Assembly: GCA_040387735.1 (NCBI GenBank)
Contig: JAZKDE010000018.1
Location: 1-64,000 of the forward strand
DNA from: Arcicella sp040387735
GTDB taxonomy: Bacteria > Bacteroidota > Bacteroidia > Cytophagales > Spirosomataceae
Direction of reading: 5' to 3'
Length of the DNA: 64,000 nucleotides
Shown: one piece after another, positions 52,920-62,218 of the stretch
Numbering within the stretch: position 1 is the first letter of the stretch
Layout: every line of letters starts with the position of its first letter
Position numbers and translations under genes: made by a program
The notes under the pieces: generated by a model
Told to the model about the DNA's origin: nothing
Database searches by the model: none
The model's input: only the letters and a program-made list of their open reading frames with translations

Positions 52920-54227
52920 TTAAAGTTCATTCAATCGTTTTCCATGATAGTTGGCGAACCTACTGTGTTTGGATTCACCAACCATTTGCTTGCCATAAAT
53001 ACTGTTATGTCCTGATAATAAGTAAGATACAACGCAAGCAATGGCTACGTAAACTCCACAGCCGCTACCAAATAATTCCATTGCCATAATACTACAAGCC
53101 AAAGGAGTATTGGTAGCTCCAGCAAAAACTGCCACAAAACCCATGCCTGCTAAAAGGTCAATTGGTAAGGGGATAAAGTACGATAATGCATTGCCTAAAG
53201 CTGCTCCAATAAAAAATAATGGCGTTACTTCTCCCCCCTTAAAACTGGCTGCTAAAGTAAGAATGGTGAAAGCCATTTTTAGGGAAAAATCGTAAGTAGG
53301 TAATAGTTGTTCAAAGGATAAAACAATGGTAGGAATGCCCAAACCAATGTATTTTGTTGTGCCAATTGCCCAAACTGCGAGAGCGACAATCACACCGCCA
53401 ACGAACGGACGCAAAGGAGGAAATGCTATTTTTGATTTAAAAATTGTGCTTACCAAATGTATTGTCTTACTGAAGGTAGCGGCACATAATCCAAAGATAA
53501 TTCCTGCGAAAATGGCGTAAATAATATTGACAGCCGATATTTCTGGAATAAAATTAATGTGATAATGCGTGTGTTGGGTATGCCAAAGTTTAGTTACTAA
53601 ATCGGCAATAATGGCTGAAGTAACGGCTGGAAACAGAGCATTATATTTTAATCGACCCATCAAAAAGACTTCCATTCCAAAAATAGCTCCTGCCAATGGT
53701 GTTCCGAAAACAGAGCCAAAACCCGCCGCAATGGCTGCAATGATTAATATTTTTCGTTCTTCATTCTTAAGTTTTAAAGGTTCGCTGAATTGGTCGGCAA
53801 TCGAACCCGCCATTTGCAAAGCAGTTCCCTCTCGTCCTGCCGAACCACCCAACAAATGCGTTACTATGGTGCCGATGTACACAAAAGGAGCCATTCGGAA
53901 GGGGATAATTGCTTGAGGATTATGAATAGTATCAATCAGTAAATTATTTCCCGCCTCTACGTCTTCGCCGTAATAATAATATAAAAGTCCAATCGTAAAT
54001 CCACCAATTGGTAACAAAATAATCAGCCACAAATGACTTTCACGATAATTGGTAACCCAATCCAACGATTGTAGAAATCCCGCCGATGCAGAACCCACGC
54101 AAATGCCAATAATGGAACTAATAAATAACCATTTTAAGAGGTACGGAATTGCAGGATAGTTCCTGAAAAATACTCGTGATTGCAAGTTGATTTTTTGGTA
54201 AGCTGATTTTTGTTTTTTTATGAACAT
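52920..54227 (-). CDS. CLC-type antiporter with fluoride-class (CLCF) motifs
   Basis: 435 residues, about 11 helices. The outer gating Glu is Glu133 in GREGTALQ. The chloride-coordinating GSGIP motif of ordinary CLC proteins is replaced by GNNLL (93-97), and the internal proton-path Glu of transporters is Val187 in FGMEV where E. coli ClcA has IEE. Both substitutions are reported for fluoride/proton CLCF antiporters. GGEVTPLFFIGAALG near 330 fits the same branch. It should expel fluoride coupled to proton import, protecting enolase and pyrophosphatase. Known: traits of CLCF; inferred: its specificity here. It is convergent with the cytochrome gene. Confidence 0.85.
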   Translation of the reverse strand: MFIKKQKSAYQKINLQSRVFFRNYPAIPYLLKWLFISSIIGICVGSASAGFLQSLDWVTNYRESHLWLIILLPIGGFTIGLLYYYYGEDVEAGNNLLIDTIHNPQAIIPFRMAPFVYIGTIVTHLLGGSAGREGTALQMAGSIADQFSEPLKLKNEERKILIIAAIAAGFGSVFGTPLAGAIFGMEVFLMGRLKYNALFPAVTSAIIADLVTKLWHTQHTHYHINFIPEISAVNIIYAIFAGIIFGLCAATFSKTIHLVSTIFKSKIAFPPLRPFVGGVIVALAVWAIGTTKYIGLGIPTIVLSFEQLLPTYDFSLKMAFTILTLAASFKGGEVTPLFFIGAALGNALSYFIPLPIDLLAGMGFVAVFAGATNTPLACSIMAMELFGSGCGVYVAIACVVSYLLSGHNSIYGKQMVGESKHSRFANYHGKRLNEL

Positions 54228-54606
54228 ATTTTGATATAAAAAAGGAATAAGATTACGTTTACTAATTTGAGCCTAAAAATAGTGAAATCCTTGTCAAATA
54301 TCGTGTGAAATGATTTTGAATCCCTATTCTAATTAAAAATGCTATTTCTGAAGCCTTTAATAGCATCCGCTTTTTGTAATGGACTTCATTGATTAAGCCC
54401 GCTATTTTGGTGTCAAGCAAATATTCATGGGTAAGAATTTTGAAACTGATGGCAAAAATTTATGTTTTGGGGAAGATTTTGGTTTGAGAGGCTTCATTTA
54501 TAAACATTCCAATTTATCAGTATATTTGCTATTCTTAATAAGTTAAAAATCAGCTCAAAAATGTGTATTTAAGCCAATAGTATGGTTTTTACACTTACTC
54601 AATTTT
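54228..54606. other. 379-base divergent intergenic region
   Basis: No gene is seen. On the plus side a -7 box lies at 54521-54528. A small inverted repeat (ATGCTATT at 54339-54346 against AATAGCAT at 54359-54366) stands in the middle and on the minus strand is followed by T-rich sequence. I looked for the fluoride (crcB) riboswitch expected for a CLCF gene but saw no clear match by eye. Confidence 0.55.
54521..54528 (+). promoter_or_regulatory. -7 box for the DUF255 gene
   Basis: TATATTTG matches TAnnTTTG and lies 79 bases before the ATG at 54607; no clear -33 TTG. Confidence 0.45.
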
Positions 54607-56571
54607 ATGAATCGTTTACAAAAAGAAACTTCTCCGTATTTATTACAACACGCTCAAAATCCTGTGGATTGGTTTCCTTGGGGAGAGGAAGCGTTAGCAA
54701 AAGCCAAGACTGAAAATAAGCCTATTTTGGTCAGTATTGGCTATTCAGCTTGTCATTGGTGCCACGTAATGGAGCATGAGAGTTTTGAAAAAGAGGACGT
54801 TGCGGAAGTGATGAATCGGCATTTTATCAGTATTAAAATTGACCGTGAAGAACGTCCTGATATTGACGCAATTTATATGGATGCTGTGCAGGCGATGGGC
54901 GTACAAGGTGGTTGGCCTTTGAATGTTTTTTTGATGCCCGACGGAAAACCTTTTTACGGTGGCACGTATTTCCCGAAACAAAACTGGATAAAATTATTGG
55001 AAGCCGTCAATAATGGTTTTACTAATAATCAAGAAGAACTCCAAAAATCAGCGGAGGGTTTTACCGAAAATATGCTTTTTAGAGAATCGGATAAATACGG
55101 TTTAATCTTTGAAAATCAGGATTTTGTGCAAGCTGATTTGGACATGATGTACAAAAAACTGTCCAATACTTTTGATGAAGAATGGGGTGGTTTTCAAAGA
55201 AGTCCCAAATTCCCGATGCCTTCTATTTGGATGTTTTTATTAAGATACGCTAAAACTTCTCCTCAAGCTATCAATCACTTAAAATTTACACTTGATAAAA
55301 TTGCTATTGGTGGAATTTACGACCAATTAGGTGGAGGGTTTGCCCGTTATTCGGTTGATAGTGAGTGGTTTTGTCCGCACTTTGAGAAAATGCTCTATGA
55401 TAATGGGCAATTGGTAAGCCTTTACGCCGAAGCTTATACGTTGACGGGTGAAGAACTTTATAGAGAAACCGTTTACGAGACAATTGGCTGGCTAAAAAGA
55501 GAAATGACGAGTCCTGAAGGGGGCTTTTATTCCGCTTTAGATGCTGATTCAGAAGGAGTGGAGGGAAAATATTACGTTTGGTACAAAGCTGAAATTGACG
55601 AAATTTTAGGGGCAGAATCAGACGCATTTTGTAAAGATTATCAAGTGACTGAATACGGAAATTGGGAACACGGCGTAAATATCCTTTGGAAAAATGACAC
55701 GACTTTAAACACGAAATACAAGAGACAAATCCAACAATTAAATCAAGAAAGAAATAAAAGAATTCGCCCAGGATTAGACGATAAAATTCTTTGTTCTTGG
55801 AATGGATTGATGCTTAAAGGTTTGGTAGATGCCTACCGTGCTTTTGGCGAAGCAGAATTTTTAGAATTGGCTTTACAGAATGCTCATTTTATCAAGGATA
55901 AATTCTTAAAAGACAACGTTTTGTCGCACAGTTATAAAAATGGGGAAACTAAAATTAAAGGCTTTTTAGAAGATTATGCGGCTATAATTGATGCTTACAT
56001 AAGTTTGTATCAAGCTACTTTTGAAGAAATTTGGTTGCATTTTGCCGAGAAATTAACGCTTTACGTTTGTCAGAATTTTTGGGATGAAGAAGACCAATTA
56101 TTTTACTTTACCGACAAAGATGCGGAAGCATTAATTGCTCGTAAAAAAGAGATTTTTGATAATGTAATTCCATGTTCAAATTCGATGATGGCTCGGAATC
56201 TTTATACTTTAGGTTTGTTGTTGGACAGAGAAGATTTTAAAGATTTATCAAAATTGATGCTTGCTAAAATGAAAGACCTTTTGCTTAAAAATGTTGATTA
56301 TTTGACAAATTGGGCGTGTTTAGCTACGCAAATGATTTCACCGACGGTAGAGTTTGCGATTGTCGGTAATGATGCAGAACGGTTTAGAAAAGAAATAGAT
56401 TTAAGATTTCATCCCAATAAAGTTATATCTGGAACAAGTACGCAAAGTAAATTACCTTTATTGGAAAATCGTATTGCAAAAGCCGATGAAACCTTGATTT
56501 TTGTGTGTTACAATAAAACGTGTCAATTACCAGTGAAGTCGGTTGAGGACGCCTTTTTACAAATAAATTAG
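54607..56571 (+). CDS. Thioredoxin-domain protein, YyaL/DUF255 family
   Basis: 654 residues. It opens MNRLQKETSPYLLQHAQNPV, then DWFPWGEEAL and CHWC at 49-52, the thioredoxin-like CxxC of DUF255 proteins. The remaining 500 residues are a six-hairpin, glycosidase-like helical barrel with DADSEGVEGKYYVW and CSWNGLM, the family hallmarks. There is no signal peptide. The bacterial function is unknown; the human relative is SPATA20. It ends just before a heptad inverted repeat that it shares with the fucosidase gene. Confidence 0.9.
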   Translation: MNRLQKETSPYLLQHAQNPVDWFPWGEEALAKAKTENKPILVSIGYSACHWCHVMEHESFEKEDVAEVMNRHFISIKIDREERPDIDAIYMDAVQAMGVQGGWPLNVFLMPDGKPFYGGTYFPKQNWIKLLEAVNNGFTNNQEELQKSAEGFTENMLFRESDKYGLIFENQDFVQADLDMMYKKLSNTFDEEWGGFQRSPKFPMPSIWMFLLRYAKTSPQAINHLKFTLDKIAIGGIYDQLGGGFARYSVDSEWFCPHFEKMLYDNGQLVSLYAEAYTLTGEELYRETVYETIGWLKREMTSPEGGFYSALDADSEGVEGKYYVWYKAEIDEILGAESDAFCKDYQVTEYGNWEHGVNILWKNDTTLNTKYKRQIQQLNQERNKRIRPGLDDKILCSWNGLMLKGLVDAYRAFGEAEFLELALQNAHFIKDKFLKDNVLSHSYKNGETKIKGFLEDYAAIIDAYISLYQATFEEIWLHFAEKLTLYVCQNFWDEEDQLFYFTDKDAEALIARKKEIFDNVIPCSNSMMARNLYTLGLLLDREDFKDLSKLMLAKMKDLLLKNVDYLTNWACLATQMISPTVEFAIVGNDAERFRKEIDLRFHPNKVISGTSTQSKLPLLENRIAKADETLIFVCYNKTCQLPVKSVEDAFLQIN

Positions 56572-56583
56572 CGGTAGCATTGG

Positions 56584-56663
56584 GAGAACAGATTATAAAT
56601 GATTGAGAATAATGTAAATCCTTATCCTTTTGAAATATAATCTGTTCTCTAAATTCTATTCTC
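56584..56663. repeat. Heptad inverted repeat between convergent genes
   Basis: GAGAACAGATTATA (56584-56597) is repeated exactly as its complement at 56636-56649. A second word pair GAGAATA (56605-56611 on the plus strand, 56663-56657 on the minus) continues the pattern. All spacings between words are multiples of seven. The right arm covers the last three codons of the fucosidase gene. It may end both convergent transcripts. Confidence 0.8.
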
Positions 56664-58005
56664 TATCCGATGCTTTATAAAATCCAATTTCTGCCAAATT
56701 AACGGTTCCTTTAGCTTTATGGATTTTCATTCTGACTTTATTGGTTTCTACAAGATTGGTTTTTAACAATTTTTTGTAACCAACTGTGGTGGCATTACAT
56801 AGATTTTGCCAACTTCCACCGTCCCAATATTGAATAGTTAAAGACTCAATTATTTGTCCTTTCGCAATATTTTCCTGCAAAGAAACTCTATCAAATTGGA
56901 CTGATTGTTTGAAGTTTAATTCCCAAATTTGATTTGGCTGAAGCGTGATACTGGTATTTAATTTATTGTCAGTCAGCATGGAAGGAGCTTTTCCTTTAGC
57001 TAAATTATTGGCAAATGTCTCATTTAAAATACTTCTAAACTCTTTAATTGAAGCAATATCTGTTTCGTCAAAAAGCCCACTTTTGTTAGGAGGAATATTT
57101 AACAATAATAGGCCATTTCTGCCCACCGATTTGTAATATAAATCCACTAAGTTTTGCGGAGTTCTAACCGTATTATTTTCAGATTCGTGATAAAACCAGC
57201 CTTTTCTGATAGAAACATCACACTCGGGTGTAATCCAATATTTACCGTTGGCATCCCCAACATTTAAGTATTTTGAATCATCTTTGCCAATCGCCATATT
57301 GTCTGTAGTGATGGTTGACCAACAGGTTTCTCCCGCAAAGCCTTTTTCATTGCCAACCCAACGAACATCTGGCCCAATATCCGAGAATAAAACAGCGTTT
57401 GGTTGTAATTGACGGACAATATTCCAATAACCCTGAAAATCATACTTCATGTCTTTAGCATTTTCGCCCTTTGCTCCATCAAACCAAACTTCGGAAATTT
57501 CACCGTAATTGGTCAATAATTCCCGTAATTGACTTTTATAGTAATCGTTGTATTTGTCTGTTCCATAAGTCGGTTCATGTCTGTCCCACGGTGATAAATA
57601 TACGCCAAATTTGATGCCTGCTTCACGACAAGCATCCGAAACTTCCTTTACTACGTCGCCTTTTCCGTCTTTCCAAGGACTACTTTTCACGGAATGATTA
57701 GTGTATTTACTGGGCCACAAACAAAATCCGTCGTGGTGTTTTGCCGTCAAAATAATCATTTTAAAACCACCTTCTTTCGCTGCTTTTGCCCATTGACGAG
57801 CGTCTAAATTGGCAGGATTGAAAATCGTTGGTGATTCCGTGCCTTCGCCCCATTCTTTGTCAGTATAGGTATTTACCGTAAAATGAGCGAATAATGTGGT
57901 TTCCATTTGTTGCCACTGTATTTGTTTGGTGCTTGGTAAAACTTGGGCTTGCGAGGCTGGAAACAGTGAGCAAAGAAGGGAAATAGTTGCAAAGAATGAT
58001 TTCAT
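56656..58005 (-). CDS. Alpha-L-fucosidase (GH29) with C-terminal F5/8-type domain
   Basis: 449 residues with a signal peptide (about 1-20, ending ASQA). The catalytic barrel has HFTVNTYTDKEWG, LTAKHHDGFCLWPSK (His90/91 region) and the nucleophile Asp176 in EVWFDGAKG. A discoidin-like carbohydrate-binding domain covers about 335-445. It removes terminal alpha-fucose from glycans in the periplasm or outside the cell, probably from algal or animal polysaccharides. It has no adjacent SusC/SusD pair, so it is not in a typical utilisation locus. Confidence 0.93.
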   Translation of the reverse strand: MKSFFATISLLCSLFPASQAQVLPSTKQIQWQQMETTLFAHFTVNTYTDKEWGEGTESPTIFNPANLDARQWAKAAKEGGFKMIILTAKHHDGFCLWPSKYTNHSVKSSPWKDGKGDVVKEVSDACREAGIKFGVYLSPWDRHEPTYGTDKYNDYYKSQLRELLTNYGEISEVWFDGAKGENAKDMKYDFQGYWNIVRQLQPNAVLFSDIGPDVRWVGNEKGFAGETCWSTITTDNMAIGKDDSKYLNVGDANGKYWITPECDVSIRKGWFYHESENNTVRTPQNLVDLYYKSVGRNGLLLLNIPPNKSGLFDETDIASIKEFRSILNETFANNLAKGKAPSMLTDNKLNTSITLQPNQIWELNFKQSVQFDRVSLQENIAKGQIIESLTIQYWDGGSWQNLCNATTVGYKKLLKTNLVETNKVRMKIHKAKGTVNLAEIGFYKASDRE

Positions 58006-58101
58006 AGATAATTTGAGATGGGTTTATGGATAAACTTTCTAATGTATTTCTTACAATAATACTGTTTATTAACTGAAGTTTATCACAAAAACAGAGATTC
58101 A

Positions 58102-59355
58102 TTAATAAATGAATTCTACGCCTTCCGACTCTTTTTTATCAGCGTACAAAATGATTTCTTCTTTTTTCCCATTCAAGGTAAAACGAATAGCGGAGGTATT
58201 GGCACCTACTTTTCCTGTGTTGTTGGCAAAAACGGTCAGAACGTTTTGTTTATTTGGTAAAAACTTGATTGTTAATATTTGGGGTTTGTTGGTAAGCAAA
58301 TGCTTTTCAATTAAATACTGTCCGTTAAAACAAACCGAAACAATATCACCATCTTCATTTTCGTGGTCATAAAGTTCGATCTTCAATTCATTAACCGTTA
58401 CTTTGTAGGTATGTTTGATGGTCACTTTTCGCTCCATTTCGCAGAAAATTTTCGCTGCTTTTAGCTTGAAATTGGCCGGTTTTTGGAGTTGAACAAGCGG
58501 TAAATTATAGGACATTTGGAAGCCAATGTAGGCACCATTTTCAAGGAAATTATTAGCTCCTGTCGCTTGATTATTGTTGAAACCTGTGATTGTATTTGAC
58601 ACAAAACCGCTCGTGGGAATGCCAACCCGAATTCCCATATCGAACGACCGCATATCGTCGGCTCGTTGCCAAAAAGTTTTACCGATTTCGAGAAAAACTA
58701 ACATCGATTTGCGATTGACAATTTCACTCTCAACCTTAAAGCCACGTCCATTAAATACCCAGTTTTCTTGATTGTCAGCCGATTTATTGAGAAAATTCAT
58801 GGTTCTCATTCCAAATTGAGCATAATTTCGAACTTCGCCCCAAAGCCTTCTGCCCCGTGATTTTGAGGTGTATGTAATGCTTGCTGAAAGTCCCGAATAA
58901 CTCAAGGTATTTTGCCAAATACTCGCCGTTTTATTGTTTAAATAAAATTGATAATCGTTTCCTACCGAATAACTATGCGGAACGCAGGCGTAATAAATGC
59001 CAACTTCTCCCTTGAAGATTCGGTCGTTTTTCAATAATTTAGCAATGTTTAAACCTAAATCAAATGAACCAATAAGTCCTGATAATTCCGTTTTACCTTC
59101 ACGATTAATACTCGAATTTATCGGAAAAGCCGTAAATGGAAATGGAACGTAACTAAATGCACCCTGCTGAAAACCAGTCGGAATAGTAGAAGGTTGCGGT
59201 AAACCAAACGTAAATAATGTTCCCGATGGACGAATGCCAATGGAGCTAAGGCCTTGTTTATTAGATAATTGAGCATTACAGCGAGCCGTTATCAGTAAAC
59301 AGCAAGCAGTGGTCGATAAAATTAAAAATTTGTAGATAGTATTTTTTACGTTCAT
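58102..59355 (-). CDS. Outer-membrane barrel-like protein with C-terminal secreted-protein domain
   Basis: 417 residues. A signal peptide spans about 1-28 (ending CNAQ). The section 30-290 has alternating hydrophobic strands with aromatic girdle residues and turns such as GLSASITYTSKSRGRRLW and YIGFQMSYNL, suggesting an outer-membrane barrel. The final 105 residues (ELKIELYDHENEDGDIVSVCF, then QILTIKFLPNKQNVLTVFANNTGKVGANTSAI) match a small domain I recall from other Bacteroidota secreted proteins, with the sequence pattern DGDxVSxxxNG, NxLxxxAxNxG. Fusion of the two is unusual. Function unknown. Confidence 0.65.
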   Translation of the reverse strand: MNVKNTIYKFLILSTTACCLLITARCNAQLSNKQGLSSIGIRPSGTLFTFGLPQPSTIPTGFQQGAFSYVPFPFTAFPINSSINREGKTELSGLIGSFDLGLNIAKLLKNDRIFKGEVGIYYACVPHSYSVGNDYQFYLNNKTASIWQNTLSYSGLSASITYTSKSRGRRLWGEVRNYAQFGMRTMNFLNKSADNQENWVFNGRGFKVESEIVNRKSMLVFLEIGKTFWQRADDMRSFDMGIRVGIPTSGFVSNTITGFNNNQATGANNFLENGAYIGFQMSYNLPLVQLQKPANFKLKAAKIFCEMERKVTIKHTYKVTVNELKIELYDHENEDGDIVSVCFNGQYLIEKHLLTNKPQILTIKFLPNKQNVLTVFANNTGKVGANTSAIRFTLNGKKEEIILYADKKESEGVEFIY

Positions 59356-59494
59356 TCTGAATTTTGTGTTGTGATTAAATTTAGAATTTAATTAGAAAAT
59401 TATGAATCATTCATCAACTATCTACAATTTTACAATGGAAAATAATTATTGGATGAAAATCATGGTTCAAAACTTTTCATCTACCAAATTACCA

Positions 59495-60058
59495 TTATTT
59501 TATTCGCTCTGGGTTTTCATTTACAAAAGCCCCCCAACCTTTTTTTGTACCTTTCATCGTTGCCATAATACTTGTTCCGTGAAAATGATGACATACTGCA
59601 ATACCTAACGCATCGGTAGCATCAAACATTTTTGCGTCCAATTTCATCTTTAATAATTGGTCTAACATCAAAGCAACTTGTTCTTTTGAGGCATTTCCGT
59701 TACCTGTAACCGACTGTTTTACGGTTTTAGGAGAATATTCAACAATAGGAATTTCACGAGATAATGCCGCCGCCATTACTACGCCTTGAGCTCTTCCCAA
59801 TTTCAGCATTGACTGCACATTTACACCAAAAAATGGTGCTTCAATTGCCATTTCATCAGGCAGAAATTCTTCGATGATACCAATAATTCGTTCGTAAATC
59901 TTCTTTAATTTCATACCTTGTGTGGTATATTTGCTGACATTGATAACCCCATACTGCAAAACTTTCATTTTATCGCCCTGTGCCAAAATCACTCCGTAAC
60001 CCATGAAACGAGTTCCTGGGTCAACTCCCAATATTATTTTTTCTTTTATTTCAGACAT
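59495..60058 (-). CDS. ruvC: Crossover junction endodeoxyribonuclease
   Basis: 187 residues from the ATG at 60058; the open frame extends ten codons upstream but overlaps the divergent gene. RNase-H-like fold with Asp13 in GVDPGTR, Glu73 in AIEAPFFG, and Asp146 and Asp149 in FDATDALGIAVCHH, the four acidic metal ligands. With RuvAB it resolves Holliday junctions. Its start codon is one base from the start of the next gene on the opposite strand, so both promoters must lie inside coding DNA or the messages have very short leaders. Confidence 0.95.
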   Translation of the reverse strand: MSEIKEKIILGVDPGTRFMGYGVILAQGDKMKVLQYGVINVSKYTTQGMKLKKIYERIIGIIEEFLPDEMAIEAPFFGVNVQSMLKLGRAQGVVMAAALSREIPIVEYSPKTVKQSVTGNGNASKEQVALMLDQLLKMKLDAKMFDATDALGIAVCHHFHGTSIMATMKGTKKGWGAFVNENPERIK

Positions 60059-60059
60059 A

Positions 60060-61043
60060 ATGCAAGATACCCACGAAACGAAACCCAAAACAAGTATTTT
60101 ATCCGAAAAACTATTTTTGGGGTTTAAATGGATTGTTTTTGTCGTGATATTAACGGTGCTTTTTAAAACGCTTCAAGGAAAAGACCAAAGCATTCGAGAA
60201 TTAATTAGTGACCTTCGAAGCATATCTATTCGGGAGAATGCTCTCAGCATGATTACGGTCGTGTTATTAATTTTTTTCAATTGGGGTTTTGAGGCAAAAA
60301 AATGGCAAATATTAGCTCGAAAAATTGAGTATATTACTTTTATCGACGCATACCAATCGGTTTTGGTTGGTTTATCTTTGGGATTTATTACGCCAGCATA
60401 CATGGGTGATTTTGCAGGAAGAATTATGAAGCTGAAAAGTAAAAATCGTTCTGAAGGAATTGGCTCAATTTTACTGGGAAATGGAATCCAGTTCTATATT
60501 TCAATACTTTTTGGCACTTTTGCATATTTTATTGTTCCGTCAAGAGATTTAACTTTTGCCGATAAAATAATCTTTTGGGGACTAATATTTACCTTGTTTT
60601 TAGGAATATTTGTATTTTTTAAACGAGATAAATTAACAGATATTCTAAGACGATTCTCGTTCCTTCATAAATTTCAAAACCATATAAAAGCCTTAACAGC
60701 CTTTGATTTGGATGAGTTTAAAGCGGTGTTTTTTTGGGCTACGCTTCGATATTTGACTTTTTCGCTACAATTTGTCATTGTTCTCCGAGTGTTTGAAATT
60801 AATATTCCAATAATAGATTTGTGGGCTGTTTCGTGTTTGGTCTTATTATTCAAAACGATAATTCCACCAATAAATTTTCTTAGCGATTTGGGAGTTCGAG
60901 AGTTTTCAGCTTTGCATTTTTTTAGCCTTTATTCAGTTAATGTTTCCGCTGTCATTACTGCTACTTTTGCCTTATGGCTGATTAATATTTTATTGCCCGT
61001 TTTGGTGGGAGGGGGCTTGTTTTTGAAATTAAAGAAACAGTAG
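60060..61043 (+). CDS. UPF0104/lysylphosphatidylglycerol synthase-type membrane protein
   Basis: 327 residues from the ATG at 60060 (MQDTHETKPK); an in-frame start at 60003 would overlap ruvC and adds no conserved part. Eight or so membrane helices and the segments WGFEAKKWQILAR, GFITPAYMGDFAGRIMK, NGIQFYISILFGTF and FKTIIPPINFLSDLGVREF, with the paired GVRE near 300, fit the LPG-synthase transmembrane family. The soluble aminoacyl-transfer domain of MprF is absent, so it is more likely a lipid or glycolipid translocator. A GT2 gene follows after 23 bases. Confidence 0.85.
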   Translation: MQDTHETKPKTSILSEKLFLGFKWIVFVVILTVLFKTLQGKDQSIRELISDLRSISIRENALSMITVVLLIFFNWGFEAKKWQILARKIEYITFIDAYQSVLVGLSLGFITPAYMGDFAGRIMKLKSKNRSEGIGSILLGNGIQFYISILFGTFAYFIVPSRDLTFADKIIFWGLIFTLFLGIFVFFKRDKLTDILRRFSFLHKFQNHIKALTAFDLDEFKAVFFWATLRYLTFSLQFVIVLRVFEINIPIIDLWAVSCLVLLFKTIIPPINFLSDLGVREFSALHFFSLYSVNVSAVITATFALWLINILLPVLVGGGLFLKLKKQ

Positions 61044-61066
61044 AACCGATATTAATCAGTTCATAA

Positions 61067-62182
61067 ATGTCAAATCACTTTATGATTTTAATTGGCTATT
61101 TTATCAATATTTTATACTTTGCTTTTAACCTTTTACTGATTTTCACTTGGGGGAAAATGAGCGAAAAAAAGCAGGTAGTGAAGCGTAAAAAAGATACAAA
61201 ACTAACGGTAATTATTCCAGTGAGAAATGAGGCTAATAATATCTTGAAACTTTTGCAAGATATTGATAATCAGGATTATCCTGTCGAAAACTTTGAAGTA
61301 ATTATCGCAAATGACGGCTCTACGGACGAAACGGAACAGATTGTCTTAGCTTTTCAAGAAAAGGCTAAATATTCCTTAAAATTGCTAAATATTTTTAATG
61401 ACAATGAATCATCTCCAAAGAAAAGAGCAATTAAAAAAAGTATTGAAATTTCATCGGGAGAATTAATCATTACAACCGATGGCGATTGCCGAGTTTTAGC
61501 ATTTTGGCTAAGCTCTATCCAACAATTTTATGTCGAAAACGAAGTGAAATTAATCAGTTCACCCGTTACTTTTACAGATGAAAAGAACTTTTGGAATACG
61601 GCTCAAATCATTGAATTTGCCAGTTTAATCGGTTCGGGAGCGTGTGCGATGTTCCTGAAAAAGCCGAATATGTGCAATGGAGCAAATATTGCTTATACTC
61701 GTCAAGTTTTTGAAGAAGTCGGTGGTTTTTCAGGAAATGAACATTTAGCCTCGGGAGATGATGAATTTTTAATGCACAAAATATCCGAAAAATATCCAGA
61801 TAAAGTAAGTTTTAATTTAGACAAAAAGGCGATAGTTTCAACAACCTCACAAGTGGATTTACAGCACTTTTACCAACAACGTCGCCGATGGGCAAGTAAA
61901 TGGAAATATTATAAAGATTGGAAGGTTTCAGCCTTGGCAATCTTTATTTTTGCCGTAAATTTGAGCGTAATTGTGAGCTATTTTACGCTTAATTTAAACT
62001 TTTTGCTCTTGAAATTTTCAGCAGAGTTTATTTTTTTATCTTTAGTAATTCACTTTTTGGGTCATCGAAATAAAATAAAATATATTCCGCTTATTCAGTT
62101 GATTTACCCTTTTTATGTTGTCTTTTTTGGACTAATTGCCCAAGGGAAAGGGTATAATTGGAAGGGGCGAAAATTATCATAA
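61067..62182 (+). CDS. Membrane glycosyltransferase family 2, first copy
   Basis: 371 residues. A membrane helix (about 5-28) precedes the GT-A domain with TVIIPVRNEANNILK, EVIIANDGSTDET and the TDGDCRV metal-binding site near 139. QQRRRWASKWKYY (about 270) is the QxxRW motif of processive enzymes. Two or three helices follow (about 290-360). It should polymerise or extend a sugar chain at the cytoplasmic membrane. Its gene stands at the beginning of a GT2-deacetylase-GT2 module. Confidence 0.9.
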   Translation: MSNHFMILIGYFINILYFAFNLLLIFTWGKMSEKKQVVKRKKDTKLTVIIPVRNEANNILKLLQDIDNQDYPVENFEVIIANDGSTDETEQIVLAFQEKAKYSLKLLNIFNDNESSPKKRAIKKSIEISSGELIITTDGDCRVLAFWLSSIQQFYVENEVKLISSPVTFTDEKNFWNTAQIIEFASLIGSGACAMFLKKPNMCNGANIAYTRQVFEEVGGFSGNEHLASGDDEFLMHKISEKYPDKVSFNLDKKAIVSTTSQVDLQHFYQQRRRWASKWKYYKDWKVSALAIFIFAVNLSVIVSYFTLNLNFLLLKFSAEFIFLSLVIHFLGHRNKIKYIPLIQLIYPFYVVFFGLIAQGKGYNWKGRKLS

Positions 62183-62218
62183 AATCTTTATCGCAAATCT
62201 AAATTCAGTCAAAAATCA

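Noticed and set aside
54228..54606. Possible fluoride (crcB) riboswitch before the CLCF-like gene
   Set aside because: No matching conserved core was found by eye. A covariance-model search would be needed to be sure.
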